32,222 nucleotides of DNA. It comes from Pseudokineococcus marinus. Its GTDB lineage: Bacteria > Actinomycetota > Actinomycetes > Actinomycetales > Quadrisphaeraceae. A program made the position numbers and the translations under genes. The notes under the pieces were generated by a model. It was not told where the DNA came from. It saw only the letters and a list, made by a program, of their open reading frames with translations, and searched no databases. Each line of letters starts with the position of its first letter. The first letter of the stretch is position 1. Location of the stretch: the NCBI RefSeq assembly GCF_013004605.1, contig NZ_JABEMA010000010.1, positions 1-32,222 of the forward strand. The letters run 5' to 3'. Positions 1-7,510 of the stretch are shown here, one piece after another.

Positions 1-431
1 CACACCACCGCGTCCAACAGACCCTCCAGCTCGCGCCGGCCGGCCCCGACTCCCTCGACGACGACCAGGTCGAGTCCCGCGGGCACCGCGACGGCGCCTG
101 GCCGCTCGCGCGCGACCCAGCCCGGTGGGCGGTAACTCACCGCCTCTCCCCGCCGCACGGGCTCCAGCACCCCGCCAGCCAGCAGGTCCGTCCAGTCGAA
201 GAACGAGTGGTGCCAGGCCACGTCATCGGTGTGCACGACCGCCGACGCCGGGACCGCGCGGTGGAGCCGCTCGGCGAGCGTGGACTTCCCGCTGGCGCCG
301 CGACCGTCGACCGCCACCACCCGGGGTCGACCGGTCGGCGTGCCCGCCACCTGCTCCAGCACGTCCAGCAACTCAGCCAGCGGCGCCGTACGCCACGGGC
401 CCGCGGGCGGTTCTCCAGCCGGCAACGACAT
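1..431 (-). CDS. Uridine-kinase-like P-loop NTPase (5' part only)
   Basis: The reading frame starts at ATG 431 and runs off the left edge, so only about 143 N-terminal residues are visible. A Walker A motif GRGASGKST lies at residues 43-51 directly after a hydrophobic strand (RVVAVD). Further on are HTDDVAWHHSFFDW, which fits the nucleoside-binding/acidic segment of uridine-kinase-like proteins, and the strand LDLVVVEGVGAG. These features match the small actinobacterial (d)NTP/uridine kinase-like family, whose members phosphorylate nucleosides or related small molecules in the cytosol; the substrate cannot be read from the sequence. The gene is transcribed leftward, away from the phosphatase gene at 610, with about 180 bases between them. 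The catalytic C-terminal half is outside the window, so intactness cannot be judged. Confidence 0.8.
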   Translation of the reverse strand, partial: MSLPAGEPPAGPWRTAPLAELLDVLEQVAGTPTGRPRVVAVDGRGASGKSTLAERLHRAVPASAVVHTDDVAWHHSFFDWTDLLAGGVLEPVRRGEAVSYRPPGWVARERPGAVAVPAGLDLVVVEGVGAGRRELEGLLDAVV

Positions 432-609
432 CACTACGCCACCATGCCCGACAAGACCATCCCGCAGACGATCGCCACCCGGTCAGCGTCCCCTGACGAT
501 GGCTGGTGGGACGAGAGGGCTGATCGCCACGTTGGCATCTGGGCGTGGAGGCGTCCCTCCTTCATGCTGGTGCGGTGACAAGCGGGGGCCTTGGGGTGGT
601 GTGGGGACG

Positions 610-2068
610 GTGAGCAGGTCGGGTGAGCCGGCGGCCGACCCTGATGTCGGCGCGTCGTTCACCGGGCAGGAGCCCGGCCGGGCTGGGGCGTTGCCGGTGC
701 TGTCGCCGGTCCCAGAAGGGCTGGAGGTCGCCTTCGACCGGTACCTGCGGCTCGCGCGAGCCGCGCTGGGCGCGGAGCAGGCGCGCTTGTCGCTGCGGCC
801 GGGAGTGCTGGCCGAGCTCACCGCGGCAGGGCTGACGCCGGCCGCGACGAGCGTTCCCGCACCTGTCGCGCCGGGGGTCTGCCGGTTGGTCGCGGGTAGC
901 GCGCAGGCGGTGGCGACGCAGGACCTGCACCTGCTGGGCGGGGTCGGTCGGGACGCGACCGCGACCGCGGCCGGGGTGCGGGCCTACGCCGGTCACCCGG
1001 TCCTGGCCCCGGACGGGCGGGTGCTGGGAGTGCTGTCGGTTGCCGACACCACCGCCCGGGCGTGGTCGACGACGGCGTTGCAGGCGCTGGCCGACCTGGC
1101 CGGTGCGTGCCCAGCGGGTCCTGGCCGACGAGCGGACCGCCGTGGCCGAGGTCGGTTCCGCCCGCGCGCTCAGCGCGCAGCTGGACGCCGAGACCTCCCA
1201 GTTCCTGGCCGAGGCGGGCAGCGAACGCGCCCGCGCCGCCCAGGGCGACGCCGAGACCTCCGAGCGGGCCGTGCGGGTCCTGCTGGACCAGCGCCGCACC
1301 GTCGCCCACGTCCTGCAAGAGGCGATGCTGACCCGCCTCCCGCAGCCCGACCACGTCCACCTGCTCGCCCGCTACCTGCCCGCCGCTGCCGGCGAGCAGG
1401 TCGGCGGGGACTGGTACGACGCCGTCGTGACCGGTGACGGGGCGACGACGCTGGTCATCGGTGACGTCACCGGCCACGACATCCACGCCGCCGCGACGAT
1501 GGGCCAGCTGCGCTCGGCGCTGCGGACGCTGATCTGGGCAGAGCCCCACCACACCCCCGCGCAGGTCCTTGCCCGGCTGGACACCGCGATCCCCGCCCTG
1601 GCCCTGGACGCGTCCGCGACCTGCCTGCTGGCCCGCCTCGAGCAGTCCCCCGCACACGCCGACGCCGGGCTGCGCCGGCTGCGGTGGTCCAGCGCCGGTC
1701 ACCTACCACCCCTGCTGATCGGCCCGGACGGTCACGCCCGGCTGCTGAGCACCGAGCCCGAGCTGCTGCTGGGGTTCAAACCGGCCACCACCCGCCAGGA
1801 CCACACCGTCGACCTGCCCCCCGGCTCGACGCTGGTGCTGTACACCGACGGGCTCGTCGAGCGCCGCCGCTCGCACCTCAGCGATGACCTGGACCGCCTG
1901 GCGCAAGTGGCCACCACCCACGCCGACCTCGACCTGCCCGACCTCGCCGACGCTCTCGTGCACGACCTGGTCGGCGACCACCCCAGCGACGACACCGCTC
2001 TGCTGCTCGCGCGCCTGCACCCCGAAGACCGTCCCCGACCGCCCGAGGCGGGCCCTGCCACCGTCTGA
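610..2068 (+). pseudogene. GAF plus SpoIIE-type PP2C phosphatase, interrupted by a one-base frameshift
   Basis: The first part, from GTG 610 with a GGGGAC-like ribosome site, encodes a GAF-like sensor: YLRLARAALGAEQARLSL, then a strand ending HPVLAPDGRVLGVLSVAD. At about 1102 the frame must move by one base to continue into an alpha-helical linker (RAQRVLADERTAVAEV) and a complete SpoIIE/RsbU phosphatase domain. That domain shows GGDWYDAV, VIGDVTGHD, SAGHLPPLLI, LYTDGLVE and SDDTALLLAR, which carry the metal-binding aspartates of PP2C enzymes. The span is 1459 nt, one more than a multiple of three, consistent with one inserted base. Family members dephosphorylate anti-anti-sigma (STAS) proteins in partner-switching stress signalling. 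It could be a sequencing error, a true pseudogene, or a split gene restarting at GTG 1103, although no ribosome site is visible there. Its neighbours are also signalling genes. Confidence 0.75.
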
Positions 2069-2121
2069 TCCCGGTGACCGATCAGCGATCCTCACCTGGC
2101 TCAAGCCATAGGCAACGCGTC

Positions 2122-2559
2122 CTAGCCCTCCTGGGAGGCGCCGCCCTGGCGGGGCTCGATGCCGAGCTGGGCGAGCATGCCCATCTGGTCGCTGCTGCCC
2201 CAGCGCTCGACCATGCGGTCGTCCTCGAACCGGCTGATCTGCATGCCGCGGAAGCTGACCGAACGCCCTGTCGGCGCGAAGCCCATCAGCTGGCCCTGGT
2301 GCGTGCCGGTGACGGTGTAGGCGAACGCCACCTCGTCGTCGGTGGCCACCAGGTGGTCCACCGCGATGGTCAGGTCGGGGAAGGCCGTCCGCAGCTCGGT
2401 GAAGAAGTGCTCGAAGCCGACCGGGCCGGCCTCCTGGCCGGGTGCCGGGTCGTGGTCGACGCTGTCGACGGCGACCAACCGCTCGAAGGCGGCGAGGTCG
2501 CCGGAGTTCACGGCGTCGCCGAAGGCCTGCTGGGCTGCCATCACGCTGTCGCGGGACAT
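2122..2559 (-). CDS. SnoaL-like ester cyclase / NTF2-fold protein
   Basis: A protein of 145 residues starting at ATG 2559, preceded by an excellent GGAGGAGATCC ribosome site, which decides the start over longer upstream readings. The sequence has the order typical of SnoaL-like polyketide-cyclase/ester-cyclase proteins: a helical N-terminus (MAAQQAFGDAVNSGDLAAF), the VDHDPAPGQEAGPVGFEHFF segment, the strand-helix FPDLTIAVDHLVATDDEVAF, then TGTHQGQLMGFAPTGRSVSF and a C-terminal MVERWGSSDQMGMLAQLG. These proteins adopt a cone-shaped NTF2 fold and either cyclise polyketides or have unknown small-molecule roles. No polyketide genes are nearby, so a biosynthetic role is unlikely and the substrate is unknown. 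It converges on the phosphatase gene, with only 53 bases between them. Confidence 0.85.
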   Translation of the reverse strand: MSRDSVMAAQQAFGDAVNSGDLAAFERLVAVDSVDHDPAPGQEAGPVGFEHFFTELRTAFPDLTIAVDHLVATDDEVAFAYTVTGTHQGQLMGFAPTGRSVSFRGMQISRFEDDRMVERWGSSDQMGMLAQLGIEPRQGGASQEG

Positions 2560-2953
2560 GGATCTCCTCCACGGGGTCGGGCACGCGTGCGGTGCGGCCC
2601 GGCCCGAGCACCCTCGCCCAGGCACGGACGGCGCGCCACCGGGGCCGCCCGGTACCCGGTCGACCCGCCTGCGCAGGCCTGGCCGGCCCGGGACCTTCTC
2701 CGGCAGGAGTCCAGAAGCATGGCCGCAGCCCGGTCGGGTGACGGCTTCACCGTCACGCCGACAGCTCTCCCCGACAGCCATCCTCAACCGGTCTTGTTGT
2801 TGCCTGCCGGTGCGCGCCCGCTGCCACGTCCTCATGCGTCGGTCTCGCGCTGGTCACCCTGCGACAGTGGGCGCGAGCGGCTGGGCGCGCCCCATGGTGA
2901 CCGGACCACGGTGATGGACCAGAGGGTGACCGGACCAGGGTGAGGAGGACGGT
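2560..2953. other. Divergent intergenic region, 394 bases
   Basis: This stretch separates the leftward cyclase from the rightward GAF-ANTAR gene and should hold both promoters. I see no convincing coding sequence. The only clear structure is the pair of direct repeats at 2896-2943, next to the GAF-ANTAR start, plus an inverted copy of their core (GGTCACCCTG) near 2850. Confidence 0.5.
2896..2943. repeat. Two 19-bp direct repeats upstream of a GAF-ANTAR gene
   Basis: GGTGACCGGACCACGGTGA at 2896-2914 recurs at 2925-2943 with one change (C to G). The period is 29 bp and the second copy ends just before the ribosome site GGAGGA of the gene at 2954. The position suggests an operator or activator site; this is inference. 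Confidence 0.5.
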
Positions 2954-3673
2954 GTGGCGAGCGGGCGCACGAGACAGATCCTGGCCGAGGTCGCCGGCGG
3001 CGGCGTGGACGTCGCCGAGCTGCCCGGCGCGCTGGTCGCCCGCTGCGCGGCGGCGCTGCCGATCACCGGGGTCGGGCTGATGCTGATGACCGACGCCGGC
3101 CCGGCGGGCACGGTCGCGGCCTCCGACGGCCCGGCCGGGGCCCTGGAGGAGCTGCAGTTCACCCTCGGCGAGGGGGCCTGCGTGGACTGCTCGCGCACGG
3201 GGCGGCCGGTACTGGTGGCCGACCTCGCCGCGCAGGGGCCGGGCCGGTGGCCGGCGTTCACCGGGGAGGCGCTGGCGGCGGGGGTGGCCGCGGTGTTCGC
3301 CCTCCCGCTGCGGGTCGGGGGGATCCGGCTGGGGGTGCTGGACCTGTACCGGGAGGTGACCGGGCCGCTGGCCGGGTCGGACCTGGCCGAGGCGCTGGCG
3401 TTCGCCGACGCCGCCACCGCGGTGCTGCTGCACCTGCAGTCCCACACCCCCGAGGGCGAGACGGCCCTGGGCCCGCAGACGATCCCGGTGTTGGACGACC
3501 GGGCGCAGGTCCACCAGGCCACCGGGATGGTCTCGGTGCAGGCCGGTGTCTCCCTGGCCTCGGCGCTGCTGCTGCTGCGGGCCCGCGCCTTCGCGACCGG
3601 GCGTCCCGTCGCCGACCTGGCCCACGACGTCCTGACCCGGCTCGTGCACTTCCGCTCCGACGACACCACCTGA
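2954..3673 (+). CDS. GAF-ANTAR regulator (first copy)
   Basis: 239 residues from GTG 2954, with GAGGAGGAC a few bases upstream. Residues about 10-160 form a GAF sensor domain: GVGLMLMTDAGPAGTVAASD, then LGEGACVDCSRTGRPVLVAD, AFTGEALAAGVAAVFALPLR and LGVLDLYREV. Residues about 175-230 resemble an ANTAR RNA-binding domain: QVHQATGMVSVQAGVSLASA and LLLLRARAFATGRPVADLA. ANTAR proteins bind paired stem-loops in nascent RNA and prevent transcription termination; a GAF domain usually makes this respond to a ligand or redox state. Compared with the second copy (3844), the ANTAR helix is less canonical, with the usual EQAKG stretch replaced by HQATG. The shared GEGxCxDC motif in both GAF domains is a possible metal or redox site. 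The gene is probably transcribed separately from 3844, since 170 bases lie between them. Confidence 0.87.
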   Translation: MASGRTRQILAEVAGGGVDVAELPGALVARCAAALPITGVGLMLMTDAGPAGTVAASDGPAGALEELQFTLGEGACVDCSRTGRPVLVADLAAQGPGRWPAFTGEALAAGVAAVFALPLRVGGIRLGVLDLYREVTGPLAGSDLAEALAFADAATAVLLHLQSHTPEGETALGPQTIPVLDDRAQVHQATGMVSVQAGVSLASALLLLRARAFATGRPVADLAHDVLTRLVHFRSDDTT

Positions 3674-3691
3674 GCGCGCCGATGGTGCCGG

Positions 3692-3731
3692 CCGGTGCTG
3701 ACGCCGACAGACCGGTGTTGACGCCGGCAGA
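3692..3731 (+). repeat. Two tandem 20-bp repeats upstream of the second GAF-ANTAR gene
   Basis: CCGGTGCTGACGCCGACAGA (3692-3711) is followed immediately by CCGGTGTTGACGCCGGCAGA (3712-3731), 18 of 20 bases identical. A 20-bp period is about two helical turns, as for operators bound by adjacent dimers on one face. A short hairpin (CGGGA-TAC-TCCCG) follows in the leader near 3764. Role is inferred from position only. Confidence 0.5.
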
Positions 3732-3843
3732 CGGGCCGATCTGGGATGGCCCGGCACGCTGGACGGGATACTCCCGAGGACAAGCAGGGTGGTCACAAAA
3801 CCGCGGCGCCCACACCGCCGTCGCGGGAGAAAAGAGGGACGAC

Positions 3844-4566
3844 ATGGACGGACCGCAGCGGCTGGCCGAGGTGTTCGTGGAGCTAGCGGACACCCTCGTC
3901 GACGACTTCGACGTGGTGGAGTTCCTGCAGATGCTCACCGAACGGGCGGTGGAGCTGCTGGGCGCCGACGCCGCGGGGCTGATGCTCGCCGACCAGCGCG
4001 GCGCCTTGCAGCTGATGTGCTCCACGAACCAGCGGGCACGGTCCCTTGAGGTCTTCGAGGTCCAGACCAGCGAGGGCCCGTGCCTGGACTGCTTCACCTA
4101 CGGGGCACCGGTGGTCAACGTCGACCTCGCCCGTGCCGGAGGCCGGTGGCCCGCCTTCACGGCCGCTGCCGCCGAGCAGGGCTACGGCGCCGCCCACGCC
4201 CTACCGCTGCGGCTGCGGGGGCAGGTGATCGGGGCGATGAACCTGTTCACCGACGCCGCCGTGCACCTGGGCGAGGAGGAGATCGCGGTCGGGCAGTCGA
4301 TGGCCGACATCGCCACCATCGGCCTGCTGCAGGAACGCTCCCTGCGCGAGCAGACCGTCCTGTCCGAGCAGCTCCAGGGCGCCCTGTCCACCAGGGTCCT
4401 GGTCGAGCAGGCCAAGGGCGTGCTCGCCGAACGCGCCGGCATCGACATCGCGCAGGCGTTCACCCTGATGCGCACCTACGCCCGCCGCCGCAACACACCC
4501 CTGACGAGCGTCGCCACCTCCGTCGTCGACGGCTCCCTCGAGGCCCGCGAGCTCACCACCTCCTGA
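3844..4566 (+). CDS. GAF-ANTAR regulator (second copy)
   Basis: 240 residues from ATG 3844, preceded by an AGAGGGAC ribosome site. The N-terminal helix (LAEVFVELADTLVDDFDVVE) leads into a GAF domain at about residues 20-165: GADAAGLMLADQRGALQLMC, SEGPCLDCFTYGAPVVNVDL, YGAAHALPLRLRGQVIGAMN and LFTDAAVHLGEEE. A linker helix (REQTVLSEQLQGALSTRVLV) precedes a canonical ANTAR domain at about 178-230: EQAKGVLAERAGIDIAQAFT, LMRTYARRRN. The conserved EQAKG and AxxxLxxYA-type residues are present, so RNA binding is expected. Known family members act as antiterminators at leaders containing two hexaloop hairpins. It shares architecture with the gene at 2954 but is clearly diverged, so the two are paralogues rather than a recent duplication. 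The ligand of the GAF domain is unknown. Confidence 0.92.
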   Translation: MDGPQRLAEVFVELADTLVDDFDVVEFLQMLTERAVELLGADAAGLMLADQRGALQLMCSTNQRARSLEVFEVQTSEGPCLDCFTYGAPVVNVDLARAGGRWPAFTAAAAEQGYGAAHALPLRLRGQVIGAMNLFTDAAVHLGEEEIAVGQSMADIATIGLLQERSLREQTVLSEQLQGALSTRVLVEQAKGVLAERAGIDIAQAFTLMRTYARRRNTPLTSVATSVVDGSLEARELTTS

Positions 4567-4744
4567 CCGGCCCGACTGACCGGCCGGCTCCCCGGTCCCG
4601 CGGCCAAACAGCCACGGCCCTACCGCGGCGAGGCACGTGGTGCCATGATCGTCGCGTCGTCCTCGGGAACCCACGAGGTGCGCCAGCTGCCCCGGCCCCG
4701 GCAGCACATCACCACCACGATGTGCACCACACGGGAGCCCTGAG

Positions 4745-6346
4745 ATGACCGCCCACCCCGGCACCGGCACGACACCTGCGACCCCACCCGGCAGCCGCGC
4801 CGGCGAAGACGTACCCGCCCCGGCCGGCGGCGTCGTCCTGGTCGAGGTCACCGGCGACGTGGACCTGACCACAGCCGCCGACCTGCGAGACCGGCTCGAC
4901 GTCGCCGGACGGTCCCCGACCGGTCGCGTCGTCGTGGACGTCTCCGGGGTCGACTTCATCGACTGCCACGGGCTGGGCGTCCTGCTCGCCGCGCGCACCC
5001 GCATGGGTGCCCGACTCGAGCTGCAGGCACCGGCACCAGCGGCGGCGAACCTGCTCGACCTGACCGGCACCCGTCACCACTTCGACACCCCACCCGCGGC
5101 ACCCGCGCCGCCCGAGCCGGGCCCTGCCGGCACCGCGACCACGGCGTCCTGGCCGCAGGAGGTCCTGGGCGCCGCCGCCGAGACCGTGGAGCACCTGCAG
5201 CTGACCTACCCCGCGCAGGTGTGGCTGGTCACCCGCGTCGAGGGCGACCACCACGTCGTCACCGCCGCAGCCGGCCCCTGGGCCGGCGAGCTGCCGGCCG
5301 GAACGGTGCTGCCCTGGCGAGGGCCCCTGGACCCCAGCGACGACCTGGACACCAGCACCTGGCCGATGACCGACGTCGAAGAGCTGCTCGGCACCGGCAC
5401 CACCGGGCGGCGCCTGGCCGTCTGCGCCAGCACCGGCGTGCTGCTCCTGACCGGTGAGGACGTCGCCGGCACCTTGTGCGGCTTCACCACCCACACCACT
5501 CCCGCACCACCGCCGGAGACCACCACCGCCCTGCTACACCTGCTCGGCCGGCTGCTGGGTCTGACCCTGACCTCCGCCCGCGCCCAGGCGGTGGCCCAGG
5601 ACCTCGCCGTGGTCGACGCGCTGACCGGGCTGCGCAACCGCCGGGGCTGGCAGCAGGACCTGGCCCGGGAGAACGACCGCTGCTCCCGCTACGGCACCTT
5701 CGCCGGTGTCCTCGCGGTCGACCTCGACGACCTCAAGACCACCAACGACACCCTCGGCCACCACGCCGGCGACGCACTGCTGGCCGCGACCGCGCAGATC
5801 CTGCGCAGCACCTGCCGGCCCAGCGACGTGCTGGCCCGCGTGGGAGGCGACGAGTTCACCGTCCTGGCCGCCGGAGCCGACCCCGCCGCCGTCGCCACCC
5901 TCACCGCCCGCGTCGAGGAGCACCTGCACGCCGCGGGGATCCCCGCCTCCGTCGCCGGCACCGCCCGCCAGCCCACCGAAGGTCTGGACGAGACCTGGGC
6001 CCGCGCCGACGAGCAGATGTACGCCGTCAAGAACCAGCGCCGCGCCCACCCCACGACCTCGCACGCTCCACCGCATCAGCACACCCCCGCCACCAGCGTC
6101 CGGCTCTTCCTCCACCAGCACGGGCTGCTGCCCACCCCCGGCCGACCCACCGGCGACCCGCAGGCAGGACGCGACGACAGCACCGCCTCCCGCCTGGACT
6201 TCATCCACCAGGCCCGCCAGGCCGGCCTCACCCCACCGCAGATCCGCGCCGCCCTCACCCTGCGCCACTCCCCCACCACCACCAGCCAGCAGCTCCAGGA
6301 CCTGCTCCACGTCGAGACCCCGCCGACACCAGAAGTACCCACCTGA
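4745..6346 (+). CDS. STAS-GAF-GGDEF diguanylate cyclase with a MerR-like C-terminus
   Basis: 533 residues from ATG 4745. Residues about 30-115 are a STAS domain (VEVTGDVDLTTAADLRDRL, VDVSGVDFIDCHGLGVLLAA), but the usual DSSG phosphorylation site reads DCHG. Residues about 130-275 look like a divergent GAF. Residues about 285-435 are a GGDEF domain: VDALTGLRNRRGW, VDLDDLKTTNDTLGHHAGD, and the active motif GGDEF at 367-371. An inhibitory RxxD site (RPSD, 358-361) sits exactly five residues before it. This predicts synthesis of cyclic di-GMP with product inhibition. The last 90 residues (SVRLFLHQHGLLPTPGRP, then LDFIHQARQAGLTPPQIRA) resemble the recognition helix, wing and second helical pair of a MerR DNA-binding domain, without the usual first helix. 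Only the GGDEF and STAS calls are firm; the GAF and MerR assignments rest on residue pattern. The protein looks cytosolic: no membrane segment is visible. Confidence 0.88.
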   Translation: MTAHPGTGTTPATPPGSRAGEDVPAPAGGVVLVEVTGDVDLTTAADLRDRLDVAGRSPTGRVVVDVSGVDFIDCHGLGVLLAARTRMGARLELQAPAPAAANLLDLTGTRHHFDTPPAAPAPPEPGPAGTATTASWPQEVLGAAAETVEHLQLTYPAQVWLVTRVEGDHHVVTAAAGPWAGELPAGTVLPWRGPLDPSDDLDTSTWPMTDVEELLGTGTTGRRLAVCASTGVLLLTGEDVAGTLCGFTTHTTPAPPPETTTALLHLLGRLLGLTLTSARAQAVAQDLAVVDALTGLRNRRGWQQDLARENDRCSRYGTFAGVLAVDLDDLKTTNDTLGHHAGDALLAATAQILRSTCRPSDVLARVGGDEFTVLAAGADPAAVATLTARVEEHLHAAGIPASVAGTARQPTEGLDETWARADEQMYAVKNQRRAHPTTSHAPPHQHTPATSVRLFLHQHGLLPTPGRPTGDPQAGRDDSTASRLDFIHQARQAGLTPPQIRAALTLRHSPTTTSQQLQDLLHVETPPTPEVPT

Positions 6347-6535
6347 GCCGCCCCCCCCTCCCGCCGGCGGCACCGACGGCCCGAAGGCCGCACCGGCAGC
6401 TGACTGCCTGCCGGACCACCTCGGCGCTCGATCGGGACTGCTGCACGAGCAGGCGACAGCTGGCCTGTGGCGTCGAGGCGCCGTCCCAGCAAGCGACCGT
6501 CTATCGGCACATCACTCCCCCACCCGCCGACCGAG

Positions 6536-6559
6536 TGTGGCCCACAGGGATATGTGGCC
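6536..6559. repeat. Short direct/inverted repeat beyond the transposition operon
   Basis: TGTGGCC occurs at 6536-6542 and again at 6553-6559, with CCACA between them, so that both TGTGG-C-CCACA and CCACA-gggata-TGTGG palindromes are formed. It lies about 40 bases past the end of the tniB-like gene, where a transposon end or transposase-binding site could be. I found no matching copy at the other side, so an end is not established. Confidence 0.25.
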
Positions 6560-6595
6560 GTAGATCACCTGTGCTCTGTGTCCGGGCACCTTCGC

Positions 6596-7510
6596 TCAGT
6601 GCCCGATGAGGAGGGCCTCGCGGGCCGCTTCGACGACCTCCGGTGTCACCGTCGGGAGGTGGTTGATCTGGCGGATGCGTTCAATCTGAGTGAGGAGTCG
6701 GTCGACGAGGCGGAAGTTGCCGCCGGTGACGCGGGCGACCGTGGTGATGGCGGCGGCCTGAGCCAAGTCGTCTTCGTCCGGGTGCTTATCTGATTGCCAG
6801 CGGCGGGTGAGGACGGCGGTGAGCTCGTCGGGCCCCAGTGATCGGTACTCGTGGGCGAAGCCGATCCTGCTGTAGAGCTGGGGGTAACGGGCCAGGCGCT
6901 TCTCGATCCCGGGCATGCCGATCAGGATGACGCCGAGGCGGTGTCGGTCGTAGTAGTCGCGGACTTGCTCCAGCCCGACGGTTCTAAGCCGGTCGGCTTC
7001 GTCGATGATGAGCAGCTCGGTGAGCGCAGAGCCCGCTGAGGCCGGGTGCACGAAGGGGTCGACCTTGCCGTACTGGTGGTAGTCGACGGCGTAGGAGATC
7101 TCCTGGCACGCGCGGGGCAAGGCCCGGTCGACTTCGCGGGTGCTCGCGTTGACCGTGGGCGTCCAGAACGCGGTCCGCGCCTGCAGGACGCGTTCGGGCA
7201 CGGCACCGGGATCGGTGCCGCTGGTGAGGGTGTGCTGCCAACGCGCCCAGTGATCCGTGCCGGCGTAGTGGCGAGCAGACAGGGTCTTGCCAACCCCGGG
7301 CGGCCCCCAGCACAGCCCGACGTGGCGGTGGCGTCGCACGGTGTCGGCGAACTCTGCGAACCGCCGGTGCTCCTTCGTGACCAAGAAGGAGACCTGCTCC
7401 TCACGCGGCGCCGGCGGGACAAGCTCACCCAGTCCTCTGGTCAGGAAGCGCCGGCCGTCGTCGTTCTTGCCGAGGATGCTCCGGTCGGGGGCAGGTTCAG
7501 TCGTTGGCAT
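6596..7510 (-). CDS. tniB: TniB/TnsC-like AAA+ transposition ATPase
   Basis: 304 residues from ATG 7510. Walker A is GPPGVGKT at residues 69-76 and Walker B is LLIIDEAD, with D170 and E171. A sensor-1-like stretch follows (RLGVILIGMPGIEKRLARYP) and then the helical lid (YRSLGPDELTAVLTRRW, TGGNFRLVDRLLTQIERI). This is the IstB/TniB/TnsC/MuB group, ATPases that assemble on target DNA and activate the DDE transposase. The length is usual for TniB. Its first 14 bases overlap the 3' end of the transposase gene, which indicates translational coupling in an operon ordered resolvase, transposase, ATPase on the minus strand. No tniQ-like gene follows; the next gene downstream is the unrelated GGDEF protein on the other strand. 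The ATPase itself shows no sign of damage. Confidence 0.92.
   Translation of the reverse strand: MPTTEPAPDRSILGKNDDGRRFLTRGLGELVPPAPREEQVSFLVTKEHRRFAEFADTVRRHRHVGLCWGPPGVGKTLSARHYAGTDHWARWQHTLTSGTDPGAVPERVLQARTAFWTPTVNASTREVDRALPRACQEISYAVDYHQYGKVDPFVHPASAGSALTELLIIDEADRLRTVGLEQVRDYYDRHRLGVILIGMPGIEKRLARYPQLYSRIGFAHEYRSLGPDELTAVLTRRWQSDKHPDEDDLAQAAAITTVARVTGGNFRLVDRLLTQIERIRQINHLPTVTPEVVEAAREALLIGH

Noticed and set aside
6347-6595. Terminal inverted repeat of the tni element
   Set aside because: TGTGG-type repeats are present on this side but I found no matching sequence upstream of the resolvase or beyond the cargo, so an end could not be supported.
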